From Pseudomonas sp. AL03 (lineage in GTDB: Bacteria; Pseudomonadota; Gammaproteobacteria; Pseudomonadales; Pseudomonadaceae), in contig NZ_JASBRE010000012.1 of assembly GCF_029960815.1 (NCBI RefSeq), positions 1-64,000 on the forward strand: a DNA stretch of 64,000 nt. The letters are read 5' to 3'. Shown here piece after piece: positions 51,309 through 60,467 of the stretch. The translations under genes and the position numbers were made by a program. Numbering within the stretch: the first letter of the stretch is position 1; each line of letters opens with the position of its first letter. The notes beneath the pieces were generated by a model. That model was not told the DNA's origin and ran no database searches. It saw only the letters and a list, made by a program, of their open reading frames with translations.

Positions 51309-52673
51309 ATGTCCGTTCAATCGATAAAAATCGACGACCTGCCCATCGGGCGCTTCCACATCAAAATCGCCGGCCTGACGTTTGGCGCGCATTTCACCGA
51401 TGGCTACATTCTCGGTCTGATCGGTATCGCGTTTACGCTTCTGAGTCCGCAGATGCAGCTGGATGCGTTCTGGCAGGGATTGATTGGGGCTTCGGCGCTG
51501 ATCGGTTTGTTTCTCGGCAGTCTGTTTTTTGGCTGGATTTCCGACAAAGTCGGTCGGCAGAAAATCTTCCTGGTCAGCTTCGTGTTGATCACCATTGCTT
51601 CGGTGATGCAGTTCTACGCTGAAACGGCCATGGGTCTGTTTTTCTGTCGGGTGCTGATCGGCATCGGGTTGGGGGGGGACTTCAGCGTCGGCCACGCCAT
51701 GCTGGCCGAGTTTTCGCCGAAGAAACATCGCGGTGTGCTGCTCGGTTCGTTCAGTGTGATCTGGACGTTCGGTTACGTCGCCGCGACCTTCGTCGGCACC
51801 GCCATGCTCAGTCTCGGAGACGATGCCTGGCGCTGGATGCTGGCCTCGTCGGCGATTCCGGCGGCATTGATTCTGATCGCCCGTATCGGCACGCCGGAGT
51901 CGCCGCGCTGGCTGGTGAATCAGGGCCGGATTAGCGAGGCTCGGGCTATCGTGAAGAAACACTTGGGTGACAACGTCGAACTCGACGAAACACAGTCCAC
52001 CGAAACCCGCTCCGGCTACGCGGTGCTGTTCAGCCGTGAATACCGCAAGCGCACAGCGTTCAATTGCCTGTTCTTCGTTTGCATCGTCATGCCGTACTTT
52101 GCGATCTACACCTTCCTGCCGTCGATTCTGCAGAAGATGGGCTTGGCGGAGGGCTTTGGCACCGAGTTGATGTTGAACATGCTGCTGATCCTCGGCGCAT
52201 TGATCGGGATCTGGTGCACGATCAAATTCTCTCGCCGGGGTTTTTTGATCAACTCGTTCATCATTCTCGCAGTGGCGTTGTTCCTGCTGGCTGTGCTGCC
52301 GGGCAGTGCGGCGTTTTTAATGGTGTTGGTGTTTGGACTGTTCACGCTGGTGCTTTCAGCCGTGAGTAACCTGGTGGGCGTGTTCCCGGCGGAGAGCTTT
52401 CCGACTGAAGTGCGGGCCAGCGGGATTGGTCTGGCCACGGCGGTGAGTCGCTTGGGTTCGGCGGTCAGCACCTTCCTGTTGCCGGTGAGCGTGGCGGGGA
52501 TTGGCTTGAGCCCGACCATGGGCATACTGGCGGCGATTCTGGCGTTGGGCGCGATCATTTCCTGGGCTTGGGCACCGGAGACTAAATCGCTGACGTTGAG
52601 CCAGGCGTGCAAGGCGCAGAGTCCGGTGGAGGGGAGTGCGCCGACTGCGGTAAAAGTCGCTGCACCGATCTAA
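51309..52673 (+). CDS. MFS transporter, sugar-porter-like
   Basis: The 454-residue inner-membrane protein has twelve hydrophobic helices. Family motifs include GWISDKVGRQKIF (loop 2-3), CRVLIGIGLGGDFSVGHAML (helix 4), GTPESPRWLVNQGR (after helix 6), and PAESFPTEVRASGIGLATAV (helix 10-11). These place it with the metabolite:H+ symporter and sugar-porter groups. The substrate is likely an organic acid or sugar related to the preceding enzymes. AACTGGAGA precedes the start. A paired REP element follows the gene. Confidence 0.88.
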   Translation: MSVQSIKIDDLPIGRFHIKIAGLTFGAHFTDGYILGLIGIAFTLLSPQMQLDAFWQGLIGASALIGLFLGSLFFGWISDKVGRQKIFLVSFVLITIASVMQFYAETAMGLFFCRVLIGIGLGGDFSVGHAMLAEFSPKKHRGVLLGSFSVIWTFGYVAATFVGTAMLSLGDDAWRWMLASSAIPAALILIARIGTPESPRWLVNQGRISEARAIVKKHLGDNVELDETQSTETRSGYAVLFSREYRKRTAFNCLFFVCIVMPYFAIYTFLPSILQKMGLAEGFGTELMLNMLLILGALIGIWCTIKFSRRGFLINSFIILAVALFLLAVLPGSAAFLMVLVFGLFTLVLSAVSNLVGVFPAESFPTEVRASGIGLATAVSRLGSAVSTFLLPVSVAGIGLSPTMGILAAILALGAIISWAWAPETKSLTLSQACKAQSPVEGSAPTAVKVAAPI

Positions 52674-52687
52674 AGTTCGCCAAGAAT

Positions 52688-52782
52688 CCCTGTGGGAGCG
52701 GGCTTGCCCGCAATGGCGTCGGCACATTCAACATCAATGTGAATGAAAGACCGCGATCGCGGGCAAGCCCGCTCCCACAGGG
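52688..52782. repeat. inverted pair of REP elements
   Basis: CCCTGTGGGAGCGGGCTTGC begins the left arm (52688-52711), and the right arm (52759-52782) is its exact reverse complement, 47 bases away. This BIME lies between convergent genes. Confidence 0.9.
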
Positions 52783-52794
52783 TACGTTGGTGTT

Positions 52795-53670
52795 CTATGA
52801 ATTACTGACCAACCCCAACCAATCCGTAAACAACCGCACCTTCGACAGTCCCTGTTTGTCATTCGCCACATCCAGCCAATAACCATAGGGCCCCACCACC
52901 TCAACCGGGGTGATCGGCAACAGGCTGCCATTCGCCAGTTCCTTTTCGATCATCTGCCGATCAATCACCGCCAATCCGCCACCGGCCAACGCCGTGTGAA
53001 TCACCTGATCCAGGGTGCTGAATTCCAGCCCTTGACCGGCATCGATATCCTCACGGCCCATCGCCGCCAACCAGTTCTCCCACACCTTCAAACGCTTGCC
53101 GTCGTGCAGGATGTGCAGCAATGGAAACTGGCGCAGATCCGGCGGTTGGCCATTGATAAACAACTCCGGACTGGCCACCGCCATGTGCCGTTCCATCACC
53201 AGCAACTGACTGCTGCAGTGGCTGGCCGCTTCGAGGCCGAAACGAATGTGGCAGTCGATTTCCGCAAGGTTGTCGTGGCCGGTTTGGTTGGTCACGCTCA
53301 GGCTTATGTCAGGGTAGCGTTGGCAGAACGCGCGCAACTGCGCCGATAACCAACGCGTGGCCCAGGTCGGTGGCGCGACGATGCGCAGGCGTTGGCGCAG
53401 GTTGGGTACGCGCACCGCTTGCAGTGCGCGTTCGACGTGGTCGAAGGCATCGCTCAGTTGCGGGGAGAGGGCGAGACCGGTTTCGGTCAGCGACAGGCCC
53501 TGCGGCGTGCGGATGAACAGCGCCACACCGAGATAATCTTCGAGCTGCTTGATCTGACGGCTGACCGCGCCTTGGGTGACGTTTAACCCCAGGGCCGCCT
53601 GGCTGAAACTGCGATGCCGCGCAACTTCTTCAAAGACGCGCAGCATGTTGAGCGAGGGCAGTTGACGCAT
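52795..53670 (-). CDS. LysR-type regulator (GcvA-like)
   Basis: The 291-residue protein has a LysR HTH (NMLRVFEEVARHRSFSQAAL, NVTQGAVSRQIKQLEDYLGV) and a GcvA-type effector domain, with APPTWATRWLSAQLRAFCQR and CHIRFGLEA. The start at 53670 places the HTH at the N-terminus as usual; an open frame reaches 53898 but has no support. It lies between the Fae/ALDH cluster and the porin gene, convergent with the MFS gene. It could control either cluster. Confidence 0.87.
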   Translation of the reverse strand: MRQLPSLNMLRVFEEVARHRSFSQAALGLNVTQGAVSRQIKQLEDYLGVALFIRTPQGLSLTETGLALSPQLSDAFDHVERALQAVRVPNLRQRLRIVAPPTWATRWLSAQLRAFCQRYPDISLSVTNQTGHDNLAEIDCHIRFGLEAASHCSSQLLVMERHMAVASPELFINGQPPDLRQFPLLHILHDGKRLKVWENWLAAMGREDIDAGQGLEFSTLDQVIHTALAGGGLAVIDRQMIEKELANGSLLPITPVEVVGPYGYWLDVANDKQGLSKVRLFTDWLGLVSNS

Positions 53671-53824
53671 GAAAGGGTGACTCCGGACCTGACGCCGACG
53701 CCGGGAAACGTGGGCAGGTTTATTGTTTTTGGTGAATGTTCTGTAGGGCGTATCTGACTCCTCTGTGATGGGCTGATGCAAGTGTTGTTCTCCTACGGAT
53801 TGGCGGTGGCGCCTCCACCGCATA

Positions 53825-53854
53825 CCTGTAGGAGCAAGGCTTGCCCGCGAAGGC
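53825..53854 (+). repeat. single REP-like element
   Basis: CCTGTAGGAGCAAGGCTTGC and the following CCGCGAAGGC form a REP relative without a full partner. Confidence 0.65.
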
Positions 53855-53881
53855 GCCCTCAAAGACGCCAAATAAACTGGA

Positions 53882-55060
53882 TCAGAAGTAATACCCAATG
53901 TTCATGTACAACTGATTCTCCCACTGGTTACTACCCCCAGCCCCCAGACTCTGTGTATAGCTGCTGCCACCGATGTACGGATCATTCTTGCCATACAACC
54001 ACTCAGTCGCGATCCACAGTTTGCTGAAGGAAAACGAGGTGCCCAGGATCAACCGCTGCGACGTCTTGAACTCATCGGCGGATTTGTCGAAGGCGCTGTA
54101 GTTGGCGTACAGCTTCACGCCGCTGATCTGGTCGAACAGGTACTTGCCGCCGACGTCGTAGCTCAGGTCTGCCACGTACAAATTGCCGCGACTGGCGACG
54201 TTGTAAGTGCCGTCGTAACCGCCGAGGGTGACCACTTCATCGGTGCCGGCGTTGCGCGGCGACATTTGTTGCCGCGCCGCTTGCAGTTGCACGCCCCACG
54301 GGCCGTTTTTGCCGAGGTAGTGCACGGCCACGGCGTTGCGGCGGCCGTCGTTGTCGGTGTCCTTGTTCTCCAGGGTCGAGGTCAGGCCGGAGATCCCGAT
54401 TTCGGACTTCCACGGCCCCAGGTCCAGGGCCTTGGCCACCCGCAGCACCACGGTGTTGCGTTCCTGGTTGTCGCTGCCATCGCCAATGTAGCTGTCGGCC
54501 CCGGACACTACGCTTGAGTAAGTGACGCCTTTGCTGGTGCCTTTGCCTTGCCACGCCGGGCGCAAGTAGTAGCCGGCCTGGATATTCCAGTCGCCACTTT
54601 GCTGGATGTACTTGGCGCCGACCTGTTGCACATCTTCCAGGCCGATGACGTTGCCCAGGGTTTCGTAAAAGGTGCTGCCGAAGTACGGCTGCAAACCGAA
54701 CGGCACCGTGTTCAGGCCGACCTGCACTTGCTGGTCGGGGTTGAACTTGTAGCCGGCCCACGCGAACTTGGCGAATTGGATATCGCCGTAGTTCTTGGTG
54801 TACTGGTAAGGGTAGGAGCGTCCGTAGAAACGGTACTGGGCCTCACCGATCCAGGTGTCGGAGTTGTACTTGGCGCTGAGGAACACCGTGTCCAGGCCAA
54901 ACTTCTGGATGTCGCGGTCCGGGTCATAGTCCCAACGCGCCCGAATGGCGCCGCCAAGGTCGAGGTTGTCGGTGACCTGCACCGCCATGGCCGGTGCTGC
55001 GAAGGTGCAGAGCAGAGCGAGGTACGACGGACTAAGGCGCAGAGAAGCAGGGAAGCGCAT
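53882..55060 (-). CDS. outer-membrane porin
   Basis: The 392-residue protein has a signal peptide (about 1-27, ending PAMA) and a beta-barrel pattern of alternating residues. It ends in the outer-membrane signature NQLYMNIGYYF with a terminal Phe. Segments such as GGAIRARWDYDPDRDIQKFG and WIGEAQYRFYGRSYPYQYTK are seen in carbohydrate/phosphate-selective-like porins of Pseudomonas. It probably admits the substrate of the neighbouring catabolic cluster. It is divergent from the LysR gene at 55245, with a 184-base gap, so the two are likely co-regulated. The start at 55060 is preceded by GAGAG. Confidence 0.87.
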   Translation of the reverse strand: MRFPASLRLSPSYLALLCTFAAPAMAVQVTDNLDLGGAIRARWDYDPDRDIQKFGLDTVFLSAKYNSDTWIGEAQYRFYGRSYPYQYTKNYGDIQFAKFAWAGYKFNPDQQVQVGLNTVPFGLQPYFGSTFYETLGNVIGLEDVQQVGAKYIQQSGDWNIQAGYYLRPAWQGKGTSKGVTYSSVVSGADSYIGDGSDNQERNTVVLRVAKALDLGPWKSEIGISGLTSTLENKDTDNDGRRNAVAVHYLGKNGPWGVQLQAARQQMSPRNAGTDEVVTLGGYDGTYNVASRGNLYVADLSYDVGGKYLFDQISGVKLYANYSAFDKSADEFKTSQRLILGTSFSFSKLWIATEWLYGKNDPYIGGSSYTQSLGAGGSNQWENQLYMNIGYYF

Positions 55061-55244
55061 CGGGTGGCTCTCGGTTTTTTTTATTAGAGATGCCGGCAAG
55101 TCTTGCTATGAGCGAGGTGATGAACAAACGATAAAAAATGCGAGTAAACCTTCGCCAGATGCATGTTACTGAGAAAATCCTGTAGGACAATGCACAGCGA
55201 GCGTGGGATGCTTTGCGTCTTGTCACTCATCCCGAGAGCCCTCC

Positions 55245-56177
55245 ATGAAACGAAAAATGCCCGGCCTCAACGCGCTGAAAGCCTTTGAAGTCGCTGGTAG
55301 CACGGGCAGCTTCACCCGTGCCGCCGAGTTGCTGAACGTGACGCAAAGCGCCGTCAGCCGGCAGGTGCGTCAGCTGGAAGAACAGCTCGAAGAAACGCTG
55401 CTGGAGCGCCGACACCACCACCTCGAGCTGACCAGCGCCGGTCGGATTCTGCTGCGGGCATTGCATCAGTCCTTCGACAAGATCGAACTGACGGTGCGCA
55501 GCATTCAGCAGAAGACCCATTCCAATCGCCTGCACATCAACGCGCCGCCAACCTTCACCAGTCGCTGGTTGATGCCGCGCCTCGGACGGCTGCGGGAGAA
55601 GCACCCGGAGCTGGAACTGAGCATCACCACTCGCTTGCAGGACAGCCTGGCGCAAACCAGTACCCTGGACTGTGCGATCCGTTTTGGCGATGGCGAATGG
55701 GATGGGCTGGACAGCTCGCTGCTGATCCAGGAGCGGCATATCGCGGTGTGTGCGCCGTCGTTGTATGCCCGGGAATGGAGCGAGGGCGGCATTGACCTCA
55801 ATTGCCTGACCCTGCTGCATGTGCTGGCCCGGGAAGACCAGCGCTACCTGACCTGGAAGCACTGGCTCGACGCGGCGAAAATCAGCGGCGTCGACACCCA
55901 GGGCGGTTATGAATTCGACCTGTTGGACCTGGCGATCCGCGCGGCCACCGACGGTTTGGGCATCACCATTGCCGACTGGCACATGGTCGCCCCGGAGCTG
56001 GCCAGCGGGCAGTTGACCCAGGTGCTGAACGTGCACGTGGAAGGGCATCAATCCTACTGGCTGGTGACCCGGCCGGAGCAGACGTTGATGCCGCAATTGC
56101 AGGTGTTCAGCCAGTGGTTGCAGGAGGAAATCTGGTTGGCACAACGCCAGCTCGAACCCTCCACCGCCGCCAGCTAA
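55245..56177 (+). CDS. LysR-type regulator of the second catabolic cluster
   Basis: The 310-residue protein has a LysR HTH (LNALKAFEVAGSTGSFTRAA, LNVTQSAVSRQVRQLEEQLE) and an effector domain with NAPPTFTSRWLMPRLGRLRE, the GcvA pattern. It lies between the divergent porin gene and the AldA-MFS-dehydratase-GMC row, so it is the obvious candidate regulator for both. The start at 55245 follows GAGAGCC. It belongs to the same subgroup as the LysR at 52795; the two may have arisen by duplication. Confidence 0.87.
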   Translation: MKRKMPGLNALKAFEVAGSTGSFTRAAELLNVTQSAVSRQVRQLEEQLEETLLERRHHHLELTSAGRILLRALHQSFDKIELTVRSIQQKTHSNRLHINAPPTFTSRWLMPRLGRLREKHPELELSITTRLQDSLAQTSTLDCAIRFGDGEWDGLDSSLLIQERHIAVCAPSLYAREWSEGGIDLNCLTLLHVLAREDQRYLTWKHWLDAAKISGVDTQGGYEFDLLDLAIRAATDGLGITIADWHMVAPELASGQLTQVLNVHVEGHQSYWLVTRPEQTLMPQLQVFSQWLQEEIWLAQRQLEPSTAAS

Positions 56178-56324
56178 TCCTCCCCAAACCCATGTGGGAC
56201 AGGGAATTTGATGTCGTTCGCGGGTAACCTGCCTTTTTCGAATGTTCCCCCGCTCAATAAATCGTTTGTTCAACCCGCCCAGGATGCCAAGACTGGGGGA
56301 ACTGGATAAAAACAACGATGGGCG

Positions 56325-57755
56325 ATGCACATGCGACTCGAGCGAAACTTTGTAAACGGTCACTTCATTGAGCCAGCCAGCGATGCGCTGATTGCAGTCT
56401 ACAACCCGGCGACCGAAGCCTTGGTCGGCCAGGTTTCAGCGGCCACCACCGCTGAAGCAGCCGCAGCTGTCGATGCCGCCGCTGCTGCCCAGAAGGTCTG
56501 GGGCAATCTGACAAGCATCGAACGCGCCGAACACCTGCGCTCATTCGCCGACGCCCTTGAAGCCTGCGCCGAAAATATCGGTGCAGCGCTGGCCGCCGAA
56601 TCCGGCAAGAGCGCAAGCGACGCCAGCAACGAAGCCCGTTACGCCGCGCAGATCACCCGTTACCATGCCGAGTGGGCGCGCCGGATCGAAGGCGAGATCA
56701 TTCCAAGCGACACCCCGAACGAAAACCTCTTCCTGCACCGCGAGCCGATTGGCGTGGTCGCCTGCCTGATTCCATTCAACTATCCGGTCTACACCTTGCT
56801 GCGCAAAATCGCCCCGGCGCTGATTGCCGGCAACACCGTGGTGGTGCGCCCGAGCAACAACACCCCGACCTCGGCATTTGAAATCGCCAAGGCTGTGCAG
56901 CAATCCGGTTTGCCGGCGGGTGTCGTGAATATCCTGACCATGGACCACGCCACGGCCGCAGCGGTTTGCACCCACAAGGCCGTCGGTTTGATCACCCTGA
57001 CCGGCAGCGTCAACGCCGGGCGCATCGTGCTCGACTATTGCAAGGCCAACATCGCCAAGCCATCGCTGGAGCTGGGCGGTAAAACCCCGGCGATCATTGA
57101 AGCTGACGCCGACCTTGAAGCCGCCGCCAGCGCAATCGTGGCCTCCAAGACCACCCATTGCGGCCAGTTGTGCACGGCGGTGGAGCGGGTCTATGTGCAG
57201 GAAAGCGTCTACGAGCAATTCCTCGCGCTGCTTAAAGCCAAGATCAGCGCAGTGAAATTCGGCGACCGCGCCACCGACGACAGCCTGATGGGCCCGTTGG
57301 TCAACGTCAGTTCGCAGCAGAACATCCACGCCATGGTCGAGCGCGCCGTCGCCGACGGTGCTGTACTGGAAACAGGCGGTTTTATCCCGCAAGGCAACGG
57401 TCATTTTTACCCACCGACGCTGCTCAGCAACTGCCGCCAGGACATGGAAATCATCCAGGAAGAAATCTTCGGTCCGGTACTGCCGGTGCTCAAGTACCGC
57501 GATATCGACGAAGCGCTGGCCATGGCCAACGATCATCAGTTCGGTCTGTCGTCGGTGCTGTACACCGAGAATTACCGCACCACCATGAAAGTCGCCAACG
57601 CCATCGAGGCCGGCGAGTTGTACGTCAATCGCACCCCGGCCGACCCGTATCAGGGCTTTCACGCCGGCTGGAAACGTTCCGGTCTGGGCGGCGATGACGG
57701 CAAGCACGGCATGCTCGAATTTACCCAGACCCGTCTGGTCGTCATGAAGTATTGA
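56325..57755 (+). CDS. aldehyde dehydrogenase, lactaldehyde/glycolaldehyde type
   Basis: The 476-residue enzyme is a complete ALDH most like AldA. The catalytic Cys is in KTTHCGQLCTAVERVYVQ, the Glu in KPSLELGGKTPAIIEADADL, and the C-terminus KRSGLGGDDGKHGMLEFTQT is the AldA pattern. AldA relatives oxidise small hydroxyaldehydes such as lactaldehyde or glycolaldehyde to acids. ATG at 56325 or 56331 could start it. It opens a plus-strand row with MFS, dehydratase and GMC genes, spaced by 84, 1 and 89 bases. Confidence 0.88.
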   Translation: MHMRLERNFVNGHFIEPASDALIAVYNPATEALVGQVSAATTAEAAAAVDAAAAAQKVWGNLTSIERAEHLRSFADALEACAENIGAALAAESGKSASDASNEARYAAQITRYHAEWARRIEGEIIPSDTPNENLFLHREPIGVVACLIPFNYPVYTLLRKIAPALIAGNTVVVRPSNNTPTSAFEIAKAVQQSGLPAGVVNILTMDHATAAAVCTHKAVGLITLTGSVNAGRIVLDYCKANIAKPSLELGGKTPAIIEADADLEAAASAIVASKTTHCGQLCTAVERVYVQESVYEQFLALLKAKISAVKFGDRATDDSLMGPLVNVSSQQNIHAMVERAVADGAVLETGGFIPQGNGHFYPPTLLSNCRQDMEIIQEEIFGPVLPVLKYRDIDEALAMANDHQFGLSSVLYTENYRTTMKVANAIEAGELYVNRTPADPYQGFHAGWKRSGLGGDDGKHGMLEFTQTRLVVMKY

Positions 57756-57839
57756 TCCACCCGCAACGCGCCTCACGCCACACCCATAAAAACAATTATT
57801 TGGGGCACCCGGACCACCGGGCTGCCCGAGGTCCCACAG

Positions 57840-59159
57840 ATGTCCAAGCCTGCAACCACTGTTGCCGCTGTTCAGGGTTCGAACGCGGGTGCAAAAAGCC
57901 ACAGTGACAAGGGAAGTCGCTATGTCCAGTTGATGTTATTGGTGCTGGCCGCCGGGGCGATCTACCCGATCCTGTACCTGCGTCAGGTCTACCAGACCAC
58001 CATGCTCGAAGTGTTCCAGATCAACCACAGCGAGCTGGGTTATCTGTACTCGATGCTGGGGACGATTTTCCTGCTCAGCTACTTGCCGAGCGGCTGGCTG
58101 GCGGACCGGATTGCGCCACGGTTCCTGATTTTCTTCTCGCTGGTCGCCACCGGAGCCCTGGGGCTTTGGTATTCCACGGCGCCGTCGATGACCGGTTTGA
58201 TGATCATCTTCGGTTGCTGGGGGCTGACCACTGGCCTGACGTTCTGGGCTTCGGTGCTCAAGCGGGTGAAGATGATTGCCCATCACACTGAACAGGGCCG
58301 GTTTTTCGGCATCCTCGACGGCGGTCGCGGCCTGGTGGAAGCCCTGCTGGCGACGGTTGCTCTCGGTCTTTTCGCCTTCGCCACCGAAACCCGTGGCGAG
58401 TCGGCCGCCGAAGGCTTCAAGCACGTGGTCTACCTGTATGCCTTCACCTGTATCGCCATCGGCTGCGTGCTGGTGCTGATCAAAGACCCGAAGTCGATGG
58501 AAGACACGGCGGCGGTGGAGAAGGGCAAATACAGCTTGCTCAGCGACCTGACTACGTTGGTGAAAATTCCTGAGCTGTGGCTGGTAACGGCCATCGTGTT
58601 CTGCGGCTATCACATCTTCTGGGCCACCTACAGCTTCTCCGATTACCTGCAAGGCGGCGGCATGACGGCGGTCATGGCCGGGACCATCACCACCATCAAA
58701 TTGTGGATGCGCCCGATCGGCGGTATCGGCGGTGGCTGGCTGGGTGACAAGTTCTCGAACATTTCGGTGCTGATCGTGGCGCTGTTTTTGGCGACATTGG
58801 CGATGGTCGGCCTGATCGTGTTCCCTGCACTCAACAGCATGGGCCTGCTGATTGGCACGGTGATTTTCATCGGTTTGATGACCTACGCCATTCGCGGCTT
58901 GTACTGGGCGATCCTCGACACCTGCAATATTCCGCTGCGCATCACCGGCCTGGCCATCGGCATTGTCTCGGTAGTCGGGTACCTGCCGGATGCTTTCATT
59001 CCCTTGATCAACGGCTACCTCACCGAACATTTCCCCGGTGCCTTTGGTTACAAGCTGTATTTCGGCTACATCGCCTTCGTCGGCCTGCTCGGGACCCTCG
59101 CGGCCCTGATCTTGCGCGCGCGTATCAATCGTAAATCTATGAAGCAGACAGGTGCCTGA
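57840..59159 (+). CDS. MFS transporter of the second catabolic cluster
   Basis: The 439-residue protein has twelve helices after a polar N-terminal tail of about 28 residues. Key segments are YLRQVYQTTMLEVFQINHSE, YLPSGWLADRIAPRFLIFFS (loop 2-3 motif), and TLVKIPELWLVTAIVFCGYH (helix 7). This is the branch that includes YihN and hexuronate-like carriers. Its substrate is probably a sugar acid or a derivative used by the adjacent dehydratase. The stop is one base before the dehydratase start, indicating coupled expression. Confidence 0.87.
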   Translation: MSKPATTVAAVQGSNAGAKSHSDKGSRYVQLMLLVLAAGAIYPILYLRQVYQTTMLEVFQINHSELGYLYSMLGTIFLLSYLPSGWLADRIAPRFLIFFSLVATGALGLWYSTAPSMTGLMIIFGCWGLTTGLTFWASVLKRVKMIAHHTEQGRFFGILDGGRGLVEALLATVALGLFAFATETRGESAAEGFKHVVYLYAFTCIAIGCVLVLIKDPKSMEDTAAVEKGKYSLLSDLTTLVKIPELWLVTAIVFCGYHIFWATYSFSDYLQGGGMTAVMAGTITTIKLWMRPIGGIGGGWLGDKFSNISVLIVALFLATLAMVGLIVFPALNSMGLLIGTVIFIGLMTYAIRGLYWAILDTCNIPLRITGLAIGIVSVVGYLPDAFIPLINGYLTEHFPGAFGYKLYFGYIAFVGLLGTLAALILRARINRKSMKQTGA

Positions 59160-59160
59160 G

Positions 59161-60378
59161 ATGAAAATCGTCGCCCTTGAAACCCATATCGTTGCCGTAC
59201 CGCCACCGTACATCGGCGGCATGTACTGGCTGTTCGTCAAGCTCAAGACCGATTGCGGCATCGAAGGCGTGGGCGAAATCTACGCCGCAACCTTCGGCCC
59301 CAAAGCCATGCTGCCGATCATCGAAGACGTGTTTGAACGCTACCTGCTCAATCACGATCCTCACCACATCGAACGCTTCTTCCGTCAGGCCTATTCGAGC
59401 GGTTTCACCCAGCGTCCGGACCTGACCATGATGGGCGTGGTCAGTGGTCTGGAGATGGCGTGCTGGGACATCATTGGCAAAGCGGCGAACAAGCCGGTGT
59501 ATGAACTGCTGGGCGGCAAGGTCAATGAACGCCTGCGTTCCTACACCTACCTGTACCCGGTCAACAGCAAAGGCGAGTACGACTACGACGACCCGGACCT
59601 GGCCGCCGAATGCGCCATCGAGAACATGAACAAAGGCTTCACCGCCGTGAAGTTTGACCCGGCGGGGCCCTACACCGCGTACTCCGGGCACCAGATCTCG
59701 CTGGAAGTGCTGGAGCGCTGCGAAACCTTCTGCCGCAAGATCCGCGAAGCGGTGGGCGACAAGTGCGATTTGCTGTTTGGCACCCACGGGCAAATGGTGC
59801 CGTCCTCGGCGATCCGCCTGGCCAAGCGCCTGGAGAAATACGATCCGCTGTGGTTCGAAGAACCGGTGCCGCCGGGTCAGGAAGAGGCCATGGCGCAAGT
59901 CGCGGCCAAAACCAGCATCCCGATTGCCACCGGCGAACGGCTGACCACCAAGTACGAGTTCTTCAAGCTGTTGCAGGCTGGCGGTGCGTCGATTTTGCAG
60001 ATGAACGTGGCCCGCTGTGGCGGTCTGCTGGAAGCCAAGAAAATCGCCAGCATGGCCGAAGCCTATTACGCGCAGATCGCCCCGCACCTCTACAACGGGC
60101 CGATTGGCGCAGCGGCGAGTTTCCAATTGGCCACGTGTACGCCGAACTTCCTGATCCAGGAAAGCATCATGACCTGGGGCGGTTTCCATGCCGAAGTCCT
60201 GACCAAACCGTTGCAATGGGAGGACGGCTACATCATCCCGTCCACCGAGCCGGGCCTGGGGGTGGAGCTGAACATGGATGTGGTGCGCAGGCATTCGCCG
60301 TACACCGGTGAGCGTTTGCACCTGCAAATGGCGCCAACCCCGGCTGACGTCAAAGACACATCGCCAGCCAGAGGCTGA
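59161..60378 (+). CDS. enolase-superfamily sugar acid dehydratase (mandelate racemase group)
   Basis: The 405-residue enzyme has the capping domain (1-125, with GVVSGLEMACWDIIGKAANK) and a TIM barrel. Likely catalytic and metal residues lie in AVKFDPAGPYTAYSG (Lys), DLLFGTHGQM, WFEEPVPPGQEEA (Glu), IPIATGERLTTKYEF (Glu) and IAPHLYNGPIGAAASFQLAT (His). The pattern matches acid sugar dehydratases related to galactonate/tartrate dehydratases, but no specific substrate can be set. ATG 59161 directly follows the MFS stop. It probably makes a 2-keto-3-deoxy acid. With AldA and the GMC enzyme it suggests degradation of an oxidised sugar or polyol. Confidence 0.87.
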   Translation: MKIVALETHIVAVPPPYIGGMYWLFVKLKTDCGIEGVGEIYAATFGPKAMLPIIEDVFERYLLNHDPHHIERFFRQAYSSGFTQRPDLTMMGVVSGLEMACWDIIGKAANKPVYELLGGKVNERLRSYTYLYPVNSKGEYDYDDPDLAAECAIENMNKGFTAVKFDPAGPYTAYSGHQISLEVLERCETFCRKIREAVGDKCDLLFGTHGQMVPSSAIRLAKRLEKYDPLWFEEPVPPGQEEAMAQVAAKTSIPIATGERLTTKYEFFKLLQAGGASILQMNVARCGGLLEAKKIASMAEAYYAQIAPHLYNGPIGAAASFQLATCTPNFLIQESIMTWGGFHAEVLTKPLQWEDGYIIPSTEPGLGVELNMDVVRRHSPYTGERLHLQMAPTPADVKDTSPARG

Positions 60379-60467
60379 CGGGATTTGCCGCTCCCACAGG
60401 GACTGCACTTGGCTGACGGGCATGACCTGGCGGTTTTTTTGTACAACGACTTACGCGGTAACCGTGC

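Noticed and set aside
55227..56363. A 378-codon minus-strand frame
   Set aside because: Antisense of a LysR gene with a canonical helix-turn-helix; no family resemblance.
57936..59261. A 441-codon minus-strand frame
   Set aside because: Antisense of an MFS gene with twelve clear helices; Gln/His-rich low-complexity shadow without a ribosome site.
59137..60423. A 428-codon minus-strand frame opposite the dehydratase gene
   Set aside because: Shadow of an enolase-superfamily gene whose catalytic motifs are clear on the plus strand.
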